Position numbers and translations under genes: made by a program. A stretch of DNA of 64,000 nucleotides from Amyloporia xantha (taxonomy: Eukaryota > Basidiomycota > Agaricomycetes > Polyporales > Adustoporiaceae): NCBI GenBank assembly GCA_036971615.1, contig JAYKKR010000011.1, positions 1,240,001 through 1,304,000 of the forward strand, written 5' to 3'. A model generated the notes under the pieces. It was not told the DNA's origin. It saw nothing but the letters and a program-made list of their open reading frames with translations, and searched no databases. Of the stretch, positions 33,089-47,400 are shown piece by piece. Within the stretch, counting starts at the first letter, position 1. Every line of letters begins with the position of its first letter.

Positions 33089-34245
33089 CCGTCGCTTCCC
33101 GCGTTTCCCAGAATGATTCTGCCCGTTCACCAGGCGGGTGCTAGTCTTATCTCGGCTGGTTTGCATGGCAGGCCCATACGGGTTCCGGACCTGTTTTTGA
33201 GGCTTCTCTTCCCGAGGATATGGAAAGGCAGGATGAAGAGCTGCGTTTCGCAATAGAGTTAAACCTTGCTGAGGCTCGCAGTTGCGGGGAGGAAGTGTGA
33301 TTTCTCGGATATTCCTGCATGGAAGCTAACTATTCTTCACACTATATGAGTTAGGAGACAAACCTTTCATGCCTCTGAGGATATAAGAGTCTTGACGTTT
33401 TAGTGTGGAGCCACATGGATATGTGGAATGATTCTGCTCACCTCGTAATGATTCGAATTCACGTCGGCGCCTCCTACATGGGAGTCTCAGACAAAATGTG
33501 CATGCGCACGTACAGCTGACTCATTGCTAGATGTTTATGTATTAGCAGCCGCCACGTACCATGGGTCGCTCTTTGCACGTCACCCCCAGTACTATATTTC
33601 GATGTCTTCCTTCGTCTCTAAGCGGTGCTGTATTTCCCTTCTGAATTTAAGCTGGAGGGGAGGTTGAATGCAGCGCAGAAGGTATGTGCATTACCCAACA
33701 CTTCTGACGAACTGGGCCAGAAGCTTTGCAGACCCGGCTATCAGACCAATTCTTATCCAGGGATGTTCAAAGAAAGACAGATCTGGAAGATGAGTGTCCG
33801 TGTCAACGACTGCGGGAACGCTCGTCGGGAGAAGTGAGTATACAATGGCTACAATCGAATACAAATGAGCGTAGGATATGTCCGCCTCCTCGGATGTGAG
33901 GTACCACTTTGACCTGCATTCTATGTCATCAAAACGGGGAGTATCTGCATATTCGTTATGTATAAGATAATACATTTGTGACGCTGGTATTTTGAACGTA
34001 TCTGACGTCCTTCGTTCTTCTGTGGGATACCTGAAAATTGAGTCAGTGTGCACCGCTTAGTATCGTCTTCGCAGGGGGACGTATCGGGCCTCAGGGTTAC
34101 AAAGCAAAGCTAATAGATATAACCACCCGGTAGGAAACCTGGGGAAGCAGTATTACATATAGTCAACAGCGTATACGTGATGATGTTCCATTGGATCAAT
34201 AAGGGTTGTCCTATCGTCTCCTGACATGCGCACGGGCATGACGTG
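33089..34245. other. Spacer between unknown gene and DUF6535 B
   Basis: No supportable gene. From about 34090 it is the duplicate of the sequence 3' of gene A. Short ORFs at 33625-33837 and 33691-34053 overlap on opposite strands and are not conserved. Confidence 0.45.
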
Positions 34246-37200
34246 TCACATTGTTGGTGCGGGGCATGATCGTGGCGTTTCTGGCTCATTACCTGTGTCA
34301 GGTGGTGATGGAGCTACAGGCCGTCCTGCGCTAGAAACAGGAATGTTTAGTAGTGATGCTCCAAGTATCGCCGAAAGACGCACGGATCAGAGTTTCTCTC
34401 GAGACGTTGGTGCATGTGATGTAGAGAGTCCCTTACAAGAATTCGTAACCAGCTATCGTCGGAAGGGCACTGAGAAGCGCATCTATCCAAAGCAATAACG
34501 ATGTCCTGGGTTAGCAAACTAGCGTCCAAGTTGGCGACAGCGTCGATGCGCTCCAGAAGCTCTTCGACTTTGTACCAATTGGAAGATCCACTATCAATCT
34601 TCACCATCACGGAATCTCTGCTGATATACGCAGTCACAGTGTGTAGTGCTTTGTCGATTTCGTCTCTGATCTCATCGAAGTCCATGCGAGGAAGTTTGGC
34701 AGAAAACCCCAGCGCGGAACTTGCGATGCGTAAGAATGATGCTACATCCAGATGTTCGCATAGATCTGGCAGACATGAAAGCAACATGACAGTGTCTGTC
34801 GGAATGTAGAGTAAGCACCCTATGGTGTAAGAGAGGGTAGACACGAGACTTGCCTTTCTTGCCCACTTGAAAATTGTTGTCGAATTGCCATATGATAAAC
34901 GCTAGCTGATTGCGAGCACTCCTCCCAGCTTTGGTGTCCTTGAGTAAACTGATGAGGCGATTATAAGGCTCGGATTTTGCATCAGTGACAGCATCAAAAA
35001 GTGAGTAAAGATGATCCAGAATGCGCGCATAGTGTTCATCCCGCACGGCAATATCTATGGAACTGGCATTAATCTTGGATAGCAGCCCGACAGACATGTC
35101 AGCCATCGCAGCAACAGTGTGACGGCCCTGTTCCCATCGATACAACCACAGCGTGGATGATGAGATGTACAAGAACGATTCGACGTCCAGTTGTTCGCAT
35201 AGATCTTGCAGACACGAAAGCAACATGACAGTGTCTGAAAGAATGGAAAATGAGCGCCCTATGGTACGAGAGAGGGTAGACATGAGACTCACCCTGTATG
35301 CCCACTTCAAATTTGTCGTCGAATTTCTGGATCAACGTTGCTAGCTTATCGCGAGTACTTTACCCAACTTCGGTGTCCTTGAGTAAACTGAGGAGGCGAT
35401 TATAAGGCTCGCATTTCGCATCCGTGACAGCATTGAAAACTGAGTCAAGGTGACTTAGAACGCGCGCATAGTGTTCGTCCCGCACGGTAGCATCTGTGGA
35501 ACTTGCACTGATCTTGGATAGTAGGTCGACGGACATGTCAGCAATCCCAGCAACAGTTCGACTGTCCTGTTCCCTCGGATGCCAGATCGGTGTCGGCGGG
35601 TTGGTGGAAGTATTCATTTCGTGTGCCCTGTGCTCCACGATGCTCCAGAATGCAGGGAGTGCAACCTCAAGATCACTGCTCCTCAGGATCGGCCCCACAA
35701 CTGCCTCGAGGGACAACTTGTCCATCAAGGCTTGGTCTGCCTCCACAAGCATGACAAGGTTGTGTCCACCCTTAGTGCTCTTCTCTTCGTAACGCATAGA
35801 GGCGTTATCAAAATCACTCCAACTGTCCAGCTTGAGCCACTCCCTCCGTGAGGCACACCAATTGGACGAATAGTCATATATATATCTGGCTACTTGTTCC
35901 GCATAGGGGTTGTTGTTCGTGAAGTATACGTTCTGGGCCCAATCGCGCATGTGTGCTGTGAGCGGATAGCAGGCTCTTCTGAGATGCAGCAAGAACTGGA
36001 CCCACGACCATGCCTGAGGAGACTTGTAAGGGCAACCAGGCACGAAGCCTGGAATGAACACTGTGAACATAGCTGGAACCAGACCAACAACGGTCAGCGC
36101 TGTGACCACTCCAGCAACAACGTAGTTGTATGTCCAAAGCAGCTCCACTAGTCCGATGAGAAATAGTGCGAGAGATAGCTGCAAGAGGAGCGGAAGGATG
36201 CTGATGATCCCCTCAACTTTCCACTTGGTAAGGCTACGACGGCGGTGAGACCAGAGCCGAACTAGTTGACGAGACGTGGTTGTGGTTTGTTCCGTGTACT
36301 GATGAAGCCATTGGCTCACGGAAATAGCAAGTGATCCGGCACTCAGACTGCAGACAAGCGCAGCGAACCACAACGAGGCTGTCGAGACGGTGACATGAGC
36401 CTGTGAGTAGGCAGTAGGGGAGAACGGAGCTTGTGTCAAATTGCGACCGAAATCCGTTGCCATGGCTGCCAGCTGTGCGGATATGACTATGAGAGCTTGC
36501 GTGGTCATATCTGGCGTCTGCGGCTGAAGATAGATATAAAACGGGACGATAAATCCAGTCAATACCGTCGAAAAGAGACCGGCCTGTGGTTTAAATCGTC
36601 AGCCATCTCTTTGAGTAGGAAGACGAGTCACTGGTGCGACCGCATTCAAGGTGGTCGTGCCAGAGATGACCACGCAAAGTAAAAGATACGCACAAAAAGA
36701 AGCAGATAATTGATATCTTCCTTCCATTTCTCTACGAGGGCATTTTCATGTTTCCATACATCTTCCGCACACTTGTCCCATGCAGCACAGGCATCCCCAT
36801 CGGCCGGCTGGGCCAGGGCTTCGATGTTGTCATTGTCATTGGTCTGCAATCCTGTTGACACTGTAAGAACAGGGTCCTCCGCCCGTAAGCCAGGGTCAGA
36901 TCTATCTGTGTCAACTGCTGGCTGTGCGTCTGCATCGGTTTGAAGTGTGCGATCACTGCTGCGCCTCGCTGTTTCTATCTGCTCTCCACGAACCATCGTC
37001 GCTCAGACTCATGGCAGTGAAGCGCAACTAATAAACGTACCCCAAGCTGCCGAGTACCACGCGATAACGGAAGTCTTTGCTCAGCATCAGACGGAGATAT
37101 ATCAGGATCATTGTTGACGCTCGAAGATCTAAGTCCACTGTCCGCATTCTGTGTTGTCTACACGTTATTCAACCGATTAAATCACGGACTAACAAGGCTC

Positions 37201-37457
37201 ACGTAGTCTTTATTGTCCGCTCGGCTCGAGTCATTTTCATCTGCGGAGAGGGAGTGTGTTTTCGCCGCTTCCATGGGGATCTCTTCCCCGACGGCGGGCA
37301 CGCTCTGAGAGGGAGCTGCACTCTGCTCGGGACTGGTATTGTTTTGCCCGTCGACGAGGCTGTGCTGCACGCTGGAAGCCAGATCAGTTGGCCGGCACAC
37401 ATTCGTCGAAGACGCTTTCGAATGCCTAGATTGACTTCTACCCCGTCTCTTCGCCAT
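34246..37457 (-). pseudogene. DUF6535 membrane protein, copy B, premature stop
   Basis: Same exon plan and domains as copy A: disordered start MAKRRGRSQS at 37457, CAEDVWKHE core (~36770), four membrane helices (36560-36050), PGCPYKSPQAW, internal duplication, and a short Pro-rich end (~34246). The main exon stops early at TAA 35360-35362, where copy A has CAA (Gln) in the sequence EVGQSTR. Downstream exons stay open and similar to A, so the stop is recent, or a truncated protein with all four helices but without the duplicated C-terminal modules is made. I call it a pseudogene with reserve. Confidence 0.8.
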
Positions 37458-40400
37458 GGATTGGAGCGTATTGAGAGTGAGAAGACAAGGATGTAGTGGG
37501 TGTGTCAGGCTCTCTAGACTTGCGCCTGTCTGCGCGATAAGCTTTGTAACATAATCGATATGAATGAACTTGGAATATGCGGGACTATCCGATGTCAAGA
37601 ACCACACACATGTTGCAGGGAAGCCTTTCGATGCCATGAGATATGCGGAACCTTGATGGCTCTGACGCTCTAATGTCCGGTGAGAAGTAACCTCGGAATA
37701 GTCCACGAGTCGTCCTTATGCCACAATAGCTATGGGCCATATAGAGCATCATCACAAATGGAAGACCGCGCACGATAGCCATGAAATGAGTACCACGATT
37801 TTAGGTGTTAGCGCGCGGATTCGAGCTAGCGCTAAAGCCAAATCCCAGGAATAGATGCTAGTGCATGTTCGCCACGCGTGACGGCCACCCAATGCTAGCC
37901 AGCGACCGTCCAAAGCCTCAAGATTGACCCGATAGCATAGATGGACTTCCACGGTTGGCAAATATTTTTTATCCACTTGTATTTGCATCAAACCAGACGA
38001 GAACTTCACAAGCGCGGGTATTGAAGCAGCCTGCAGTACCTTTTGGGCGGCCAGTGGCCACCCACCAGGGCATGGGAACTGTCATAAACGGAGCGCGGGG
38101 ATGTCATGTGCTGTTGTGATTGGGCGACGAGTTCGTAGTAGAACAACATCTTGAGAGCGAAGCGAGATGGGTAGGCTGGGCTAGCCATCTTCGATGAAGC
38201 AACAGCGGCAACGAGTAAGATCTTGCGCAATAGCCTGTGCACACTCGCATGACGCAACGTATACGTTGGGACAGATAACAAAGTGAGCGATTATAGCATG
38301 TCGAAGGTGACACGGGCAGCAACAACGCATGTCCTAACGAACCATCGAGTCCCCTTAAGTAGAGATAAACTTGAGGCCGATCGGGGACACGCTCCCTGTG
38401 ATGAAAGCAGAAGCAATCTGAGGTATCTCCTCACCCACATCTGTCCAAAACAAAAATAGCACGAGATCAGAGAGCTGTCGGCATAGATCGTCGCAGGTCA
38501 TGGTGAACCATGGCAGTCAGAACTCATCCTTCGGTCAACGCGGAACGGCAGCCTGGCCGCTGTACTGCGTCGAGTTGAATCAGAAAGGGAGCCCGAACAT
38601 CTGATTAGAGTAAGGTGAACTCCAAACGGGCGAGGAATGGTATCAGACGAGCGCCGAACCAGGTAACGCTGGGCATCAAGTCGTGCGGACTGGGACTTGA
38701 CTGGTACGTGCTTTACGTCGACGTCGGTATGATCACCATCTGGTCCTTCCTTGGAGTCTGACGCAGCCTGAAGGTCGATGAGTTAGGAGGGAGATACGCT
38801 TTGGCCTATAAGCATGTCTAGTGGGCCGTCGATCGTTACCGGCTGACGTCGGTCCTCACTACGAGGAACAGGATACATGTATCTTGCGGCAATAGAATTT
38901 GTCGGTATTTTCAATATCTCGTCCCGTGAGATAGAGAAGACAAGCCCGCGGCTATCTGACTGATATAGGGTGAGAAAGATTAGCTATAGAAAGACAGCTT
39001 GCATGAGCGATCTTGACGTGGTATTCAGAAGTGCGTTCTACTAACCAGGGCATGCGCCTAGTCGACCAGGTATACAAACGTAGGGGAGGGAGTGACACAG
39101 AATAGCGTCGATACTGCGCTGATATCGCGGGAGGGTACACCACTCCGAGATGCTGCTCAGAGGGAGGTTGAGCGCGACACATTCGATGCGCGCCAAGCCA
39201 AAGTCCGGAAGGACCGTGATAGCATTAGATCGTTTCACGGGTCAGCAGCGCCACATTTAGAGAGACTGAGAAAAAGACTCAATCAGCGATGTGAGTAGAC
39301 TGGGAGATTGATCAACTGGAACTTACTGAAGAAACAATAGGCAATCAAAAACCAATCCATAGGCAGAACGCACTGGGCCAGGAACATGGCCCCTTTGAGA
39401 AGATAAAACATCTTCGTGTGCTCTACAGTGATTCGTCTCTCGCCATCGGGGGCCCTAAACAAGCGGGTCCATCCGGAGAGCTCGGCCTACAGAATGAGTG
39501 GAAATATACATTCCTTTAGCATTGAAATATATAAAACATGATCTGTACGACACACCAAGAATTATCATAGGACTGAAACGCGCTTGGGAGTATGGCCCGG
39601 CTTGCTGGCAGTTGTCGATCGTTAGATTTGACAGCAGTGGTGCTTATGATAACTGCAGCAGGTCATGACGAGATGACTTAATATCAGAGCATGTACGAAG
39701 TGATTGATAGTCGTTTTATGACGAATGTATGTCAAGTGAGGGCAGGAGCACGATTGAGTCGACGGCTTCGCGGGCCGGATGAGATTAGACCACCAAGCCT
39801 AATCTGATTGAATCACTTGAGCAATGCCGGAGGGACGGGGAAAAGTGAAGAGAAGCAGGGAACATTGACGAATGCTAAGAAATGTGAAGGCCAGCGACTT
39901 TGAAAGAGACTTGAAAGAGGCTCGAATGAGTCCCAAGGAGCCTTCCACACCGCGAAGGTTATCTGGATTAGCGCCCCGATCTAATCTCGTGCCACTGTAA
40001 GTTACTGGCAGTCTGGCACCAGGATGTCTAGTACTACTGTCTATATCACTGTACGAGACTGTACGCATTGCACCTAATGCTGCGGGCCGAAAATCTCTAG
40101 CCAGCACTTCTACGACGCTACAAATGTCATAGCATCCGCGTATCAATACTTACTGAGGCACCAACGACTCGACAGGTTCGTCCGTACTTATCTCATATTA
40201 CTACTCATCATTGCCGATGTTTTACCATACAGAACAAGGAAATTCCTCGCATTCTTATTCGTCAAAGTCTCTCGCCATAATTCCTCGCTACACACTCCGG
40301 ATCACACCAGCCACAATAAATCGTGCATCTCTGGATACATCAATACTGAAGATAGGTACCTACTTCGGGCTGCCCCTCGTAGTATAGCGGAAACTCACAG

Positions 40401-40876
40401 CCTATCGTAGATACGCCTGTATGAGGATCGCTTTATCAGATGTTTTATCGTCATGACATATCGAGCTTTAGCATGGGTGAGTTCATCCGCTTACTCTCTA
40501 CTGTCTCAAAATATCGCGGGATATCGATTCTAAATGAACGGCAAAAGTATGCATCAAACAAGAATGAAGCCGGCTCGGTTAATCGGAACGGTGACGGCAC
40601 AAAGTGATCTGGTGTGTTCCTTGAAAGGTATCGCCGTTCAAGTCTGACTAAGTAGGCTATCGTCCCGAACGAACTCTCTGACGATGAAGTCTTGCATGCT
40701 ATAATCGCAATTTAACCAAGCCGTAGCAAAACTTGGGAATACATTGGTAACACGTATAGATGAGCTGATTGTCATATGATAGCCCACCTCCATACTGCAA
40801 TAGCAGCCAAGAAACCCTGATATTCCTGCCCCGACGGTCTGCGCCGTCCCGCGAATAGTGTACTCGTTGCCACATT
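37458..40876. other. Duplicated flank and spacer, no intact gene
   Basis: 37458-39905 is the diverged right copy of 28316-30470, including the broken copy of the small hydrophobic ORF. 39906-40876 is unique and holds nothing I can support. ORFs here (e.g. 38006-38281, 39799-40146) are short and unsupported. Confidence 0.45.
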
Positions 40877-43672
40877 CTACTGGCTTTTTTCTGGACTCGT
40901 TTCTCCAGGTGGTGGTGGAGCCGCGGGCCTTGCAGATGCATCAAGATTACTTGGTCAGTCATTAAAAAAGTGCAGACAAAGACGTACGTGTCAGAAGATG
41001 GGCTGTCAAGTTCACGCAGCTTGTGTAGTGATTTTTGAATCCACGTGGACCATATATTGTCGTCAGGGCATTTGGAAGAGCATTGGTCCAAAGTGTTAAA
41101 AATCTTAGGAGTGAGCAGCCTGAAGCTCCGAGTGTTATCCAATTCTGCCACTTCGACGATTTCCTCAAGGAGGCTTAAGAATGAATACCAATCTCCGCCT
41201 TCAGTTATGTTTCTGGTCACTGATTCTAGATTTGAAGGGGAGAAATAGTCGGCTATGGCGGCTAGCGCATCTCGAACAACAGGTCCAACCTCCGCGAATT
41301 GCCCAGACTTGCGGGATAGACATGACGAAAGTTGCAATGTAGAATGCGAGATCAACAAGAAGGGAAGTGGAGCGAGATTTTGACATAGACCCGACAGACA
41401 TGACAACAGCTTGGTGATATCTGGCGCGACAACAGCAAGGGATTTATGAATTATAAAGGCAGTCTGCAGAGATGACCAATGAGAACATACCGAGAGAAGC
41501 AACTTCAAACCAATCATCGTACTCCCAGATCACTGAAACAATTTTTACACGGACACTCTCGGTGATCTCTGGGTTTGCGAGTATGCCAAACAGACGGACG
41601 TAAGCCGTCGTGTCCGCCTGTGGCACAGCACTCAGGACTCCGAAGAGAATATCAAGGACACGAAGGCTATGTTTCTCTCGTTCTTCGCTGTCTTGCATTG
41701 ACAGTGTCGGATTGATTCTTGAGAACAAGTCAAGAGACATCTTAGCGATCATGGCAACGGTTTGACGGTCTTGTTCGGTGAGGTACCAGACGAGAGTGGG
41801 TGGTTCGATTGAAGTATCGACTCCATGGGCTCTGTGCTGAGAGATGCTGTAGAAAGCACGAAGTGAAATAGTAAGATCACTTTCCTCCAAGATCGGCGAT
41901 ACGATTTTCTCGAGAGACAGCTCGTCCATCATGGCTTTTTCTACATCCATGAGAATCGTGAGATTATCGCCGTCTTGTTCTTGAAGGGTGCGCATGGCGA
42001 GGTCGTCAATGTCTCTCCAATTCCGCAAATTCAACCAAGCGATTTGCAAGCTGCGCCACTCGTCAAGATAATCGTAAGCGGCCTTTGCCCATCGCTCTGT
42101 ACGATTATTGTCGTTTCGGAGATATATTTCCCATGACCAAGTTCGTATCTTGGATACGACCCAATAGCGAGCATTTCTCCACTGTTGAAACAATCGGATA
42201 AACCACCATGCTTGTGGCGACTTGAAAGGGCAGTCCGGCATGAAAGCTGGGATCAATGCACCGCACAACGGGAGCAGTAGTAGCAATATGACCAAGGCCA
42301 TGATGCCACCGGCAACTGCATGATTGAGGGTCCATAGCATTTGTACGAGACCAACGAGGAACAAGGATATGGCGATTTGCAACAGAATAGGAAGTAAATT
42401 GATGATATCTGGAACCCCCCACTTCATTCGGCTGCGGTGGAGGAAGGACCATTTACCAACCCTCCGATGATATGTAGAATCATCCCGTTCAGCGCCAGTG
42501 TATAGCCACTGGTTGACTGAGATGGCGATAGAAGCTGTACCAAGACTGAGGATAAGGGCCGAGGTCCAAAGGATAATTATCGATTCGGAGATGTGTTCAT
42601 AGTATGACGGCGTTTGTATTGAAGCTGACAATTCCGTACAGGCCCCGTCAATGTTCCCAAGCTTGCATGTGAGCATTGTCAGCCGAGTGTACATGGCCAT
42701 GAAAGCTTGAGAGTCTGTTGTCGATTTGAGAGAGCCATAATATTGTACGACGAACCCGGTAAGCGCTGCGGAAACAAGACCAGCCTAAGTGTGATTGTGA
42801 GTTTCTACGACATATTCGCAGAAATATTCGAGACGATCATGAAAGAGGAGTGGCTAAGCGACACCCATTGATATAATATCGCACATGTATCATACGGTGC
42901 GCCCCATATAACATGCATTGAATGCAGATACTCACAATCAAAATCCAGTTATTTAGCTGATCGTGCCACTCCTGAATAGTGTCCTTTTCGAGTTGTCGGA
43001 CAGCTTTGGCACACTTTTTCCATGCACGCGATACATCGGGAACAGGTCGCTGCTGATGGTTTTCACTGACATTCGGTCGGGTTGATGCCTCTACTGCCCC
43101 TCGTGGCCTTTCAGATCCATTCGTGGTAGGTTGTTGAATATCGGGACGGGTTGCATGCCCATCACTGGCAGTCTGGTCCACAGAGGCTAAGTTTTCCTTT
43201 TCAGAGATGCTTCTTGTCGGCTTCACATATTATAAGCTCGAGACATATAAAATACATGGCTAACGGACACACCTGTATAGATGCCATGGCTTTCGGTGGC
43301 CCCGATTTTTCCCTGGTAGGATCGACATCCCGACTGGAGATCGAACCTCTACTGCTATTCGTGATCTACATGCCCCATGATAATAAGCCCCAGACTTCGA
43401 GGTGGAAACATGTGTGGACGTACGCTGTCACCAGTGTCATTCTCACTATCAGTGGAAGATTCGACTCGAATATCTTGCAGAGGTGCGTCCTGGCCTTCTA
43501 CAGCTCCTGATCGTGTTGACAGATTAACGATGTCCGAGTCGAGGTTGACAGGAGGAGCTTGTGTATCGGCAACCCTTCCCTCCCTCTCCGTATCCCCCTC
43601 CTGCCTTATGTTTTCGGCCCGTGAATCTGAGTTGGATCGTGCAGACCCGCTACGTCTGTGTCTGTTACCCAT
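40877..43672 (-). CDS. DUF6535 membrane protein, copy C
   Basis: Diverged paralog of A and B. Approximate exons: 43672-43424 (MGNRHRRSGSARS..., donor GTACGT), ~43226-42940 (AWKKCAKAVRQLEKD...NWILI), ~42787-41530, ~41490-40995 and a Pro-rich end (PAAPPPPGE) to TAG 40877-40879. Four predicted helices lie in 42787-42230: VSAALTGFVVQYY; IIILWTSALILSLGTASIAI; IINLLPILLQIAISLFLVGL; AVAGGIMALVILLLLLPL. The family motif PDCPFKSPQAW follows. The C-terminal module occurs once, so C probably keeps the ancestral layout. It is open throughout the proposed exons. Function unknown. Confidence 0.83.
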
Positions 43673-44010
43673 GGTATTGCCAGCAATGTGGGAGCTAGAA
43701 CAAGGGGGGTATGCAGGCTTACAAGGCCGGCAGCTGTTCTAAGCAGTGGATATAAATGTCTTTTTGCAAGCGCTTCGTTCATCTGATGTGTGGTTAGGAA
43801 CATCTGTCAAGGTGGCAGACTTGCATGGAAGCGCTTCGGATTTTGGGAGTCACAGAGCTGGACCCATGTAAATTGACACGTATCTAAGTTTCTCGCAGTT
43901 GAATATGGCATAGTCTCTACTAGAGTGATATAGCATGTGAATGACAGTAATCACGCGATTCATCGGTTTCGAAGTTACCAAATAATGTTTGCTTGTCAAG
44001 GAAGGCCAAC
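43673..44010. other. Spacer between DUF6535 C and the Plavaka element
   Basis: Probably the promoter of gene C, then ordinary sequence up to the inverted repeat. No ORF supported. Confidence 0.4.
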
Positions 44011-44012
44011 TG

Positions 44013-44043
44013 CATCAGCAAAACCCAACATTTTCCTTAAGGT
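44013..44043 (+). repeat. Plavaka terminal inverted repeat, left
   Basis: CATCAGCAAAACCCAAC then ATTTTCCTTAAGG; pairs with the right end at 54926-54954. AT-rich subterminal sequence without genes follows to 44496. Confidence 0.78.
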
Positions 44044-44496
44044 TCTTTATCTGTATTATTGGTCTGAAATAAGAGTGTCAGATCGTCAAGACTTTCAGAA
44101 AAGTCCAATGTGAATTGGGATCGTTCTTAATTCTCTTACATCTTGCTGTATAAGAGTATTCAGATTGTAAGAAATTATTGTCAATTTGACACAAAAGAAA
44201 CTAAGGAGGAAAATGGGTGTATAAGAAATAATAAGACTATAATACAGATTGTAAATGGGAGGAGTCAATTGTCAGTATGAAGTTCAGAGCAGAAAGTAGA
44301 TAAGAATGTAAGACATATGTATATATTTAATTCTGAGAATAACCTCAGGACACAAAGATAAATTGAATTCATCAAGGAAGGTTCAATTCATAGAGATAAG
44401 ACAACACAGAATTTCAGACAATCATAATTTTTTAAGATCAGCAAGTCAGTAAGTAGTACATGAATCAATACTTTGTAAGACATAAGGCCCACACAA

Positions 44497-47400
44497 TTAA
44501 TGTAGGATCTCAAAAGCATGGTGATCTGCATACTTCAAGTTGTTGATATAAAAGGATGTAAAGGTATCCAAGGAATTGTAATGTTTAAGATTATTTGGAA
44601 CCCGACGTCTGCCATAGACGCCAATCAGATGGGCAGCTCGGATGATTGAGTCCACAGGAATGACGGATACTTGGGGAAGACCACGCCTACGTCTCGCCGG
44701 ACGCACGATCCACATTCCAGTGTCTTCGTCTACTTCGTCGCAAACACGTTCAAACCAACGTACAAGTGCGGAAGGGTATTCCACACCATTGAGCTTGAAT
44801 GAGAAGAACAGGAGGATGCGGACGACAAAGAAACTGTCGCGCGTTTCACCCCTCTGATTATGTTTTACCAGCGCGCAGTCAAAGCGGGCATGGGCTGTTT
44901 TAAACCAGCGCGGAGTTGCGCGGATGTGCTCCCGGCGCATTCCACCAATACCGGAAGGGTCACTAGGTGCGTAGAAGGTTGCAGCGGCCGAGTAGAAGAC
45001 ATTAATCTTCTGATTATAGGGGAGTACAGGACATTGAGAGAGCGGCACAACGAATCCAAGTAGCGGCTGCTCGGGGTTTCGCAAGTCGAACAAGAACCGC
45101 CGTATGAATTCGCCTAGCTGAGGTTGATTAATTTCAATAGCTAAGCCTGAAACCGACTTAGAATGTTTGCGTTCTGTCACGTAATGAATATCATCACACA
45201 ACTGCGAAGACATAATCGTTGATGACTCACGGATGGTTGCTGCCATTACAATGAATCCGCAGACAGTCGGACCAGCGATCACTCCCTCTGGTATAACTTC
45301 AGCTGGAAGATGTTCGACTTCAATATTGTTAATTGGTAGGTCATCACTTCCAGGCTCTGCAGCATCCCCGTTGCCGGCGTACTGATCGAAAAGTGCTATG
45401 TGACCAGGATCAATAAAATGATTGAACACAATTTAGACGGTGGTACTTACGCTGCAGCGCGCGATATGCTGCGAGTAGACATGTTCCTTCTAGCATCCCC
45501 CGAGCTGAGAAATCAACACGTGCTGCGGCGAGCTTTTCTAGCCGCTGATTAGTCAACAACATCTGTCCGAGTGGCTCATAATGACTAGAGCGTCGATAGG
45601 GTTCCTTCACGGCCTTGATGTGTTTAGCCTCCGTGATTGATGAACAGAGTCCATTGGGAGCACCATATTCCCATATCATCAAGAGGTAGTGGCGAAGGGA
45701 ATGCTGGCGGGGAAGATTGAATCCGGTTTCACATACACCAGAAGTCTCGAAGATAGGCCGGTAGTGGTAAAAACGTTCTAAAGCGTCTTGCAGGTCTTGA
45801 AGGGTCTTCTCGTTGTGAACGTTACGTCGCGCGATGTAGCAAAATTCGAGGAATGCGCGGATTGCACGGATCATATCCACTGGGACATAACCAGCGATCG
45901 CCGGCAGGTAAACCTATAAGTTAAAGTATTAAGTAATTGTGGCACAAGCCAGCGAGGTGTTCTGCACACCTTCATCAGTGCTTTAGAGTCGTCGCCGGTC
46001 CATTGCTTAAATCCACGGCCTTCATGAAACCGCCGCAGACCTGCAAATGCAGGAACAGCCGCTATTCTAATACAGATATCAGCCGTGTCGAATTCCTTAT
46101 ATGGCTTGGTACTGACCGTCGATCTATGTCGGCCATGATCTTCTGGCCACCGCGTTTTCCATGCTCCAGCTCAAGATATTGTTCCACCCATTCAACGAGG
46201 TGATCTTTGAAGGTTCCCTTGATTAATTGGTGGAGCAGATCCGGAGAGAGAAGTTCATGGATGTCGGCTCTGGGAAAGTCGTTCGTGAATGGCTATATGA
46301 AAGGAAGTGTCAGCGCTCGTCATACGAAGCTAAAGAATGGAGTGTTGTTCAAGGAGAAAGTGAGACAAGATGATAAATTAGGAGAACCAGATTCGGAACG
46401 AAAGTCTTGTATGTGACAGCAGGGACGGTGATGGAACACATGTGATCGCAGCGCGAGAGAAGTCGAAGTAGCGTGTGGGCAGTTGGCGTCGTGCAGGGGC
46501 TTGCGGGAGAGGACGATGTACTGTTGCATCGGACTAATGCGAAGCCAATTCTTGCCGCTGTTCCTACTCGAGGGGCTGCCTGCATAGAATCTGTCCAATG
46601 TCGGCTGAGGAGAGCAGTATCGAAATCCGACCAGCGTGTCATTCCGCAATCGGTCGTTTCGGTCATTAGCCACCTGACATCCAAGGATGTCTTCAGGTTT
46701 CGGAGGTCGAGAGCGTCCTGTGCATCGGGCCACGGCGACGCATGGCCACCGCTCGTGCATACTATCAAGGCCGCCGCCGCTCACTGCTCGCGCCACTCAT
46801 AGCGAGGATGCGGCGGACCCACGCCTTCTCGTAATGGGCCTTGATACTGCCTTCCTCCGGTATACTCGCCCTGTCGTGCTCTAATAAGTATACCCGCTGA
46901 ATCCCAGGAACTCCGCGCAGGCTGATCGAATTCAACATAGTGTTCTCCAGCTGGTGCAGGAAAATGTCTTCCTCTGCGGTGTCCATACCGTCCTCGTCCT
47001 TGTCAGTGCCACCTAGGACGCGACAGCGAATGATGAGCTTTTCGGAGTTATCTTCGCTCCAGATGACGAATAGGTCAGTTTTGAAACTTTCCGCGATCCG
47101 TCCGGCGACATAAGACATGGTCAATTTGCGATCAATCATCTTCGCGCGATCCAACTCCAGCCGCGGTAACCAGGGAGATTGCAGATGGAGCTTTTGTTCC
47201 ACTTCTTCATCAGGGATGGCAAAGAATGATTCCACGAAGACGCTGTCCTCCTCGATGATAGTAGAACTGGGGTCAGGAGCGTACCATATCTCGACGGAGG
47301 CAGTGACTGTGCGAAGCGATGTATAAGCCAATTCTTGTTGTACGCCATTCGCGAGAATCTGATCCTTGGCGATTTCGGGTTCGAGATATACTGAAAGCGA

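Larger units (their letters stand above)
32100..39905. repeat. Segmental duplication, right unit
   Basis: Right copy of the block at 23260-30470; see that entry for anchors. Contains the Ser/Pro-rich fragment, DUF6535 gene B and decayed flank. Confidence 0.82.

Noticed and set aside
46320..46802. ORFs on both strands in the unassigned part of the large intron
   Set aside because: Neither shows a family motif and RPB1 similarity has already ended; open reading is probably chance.
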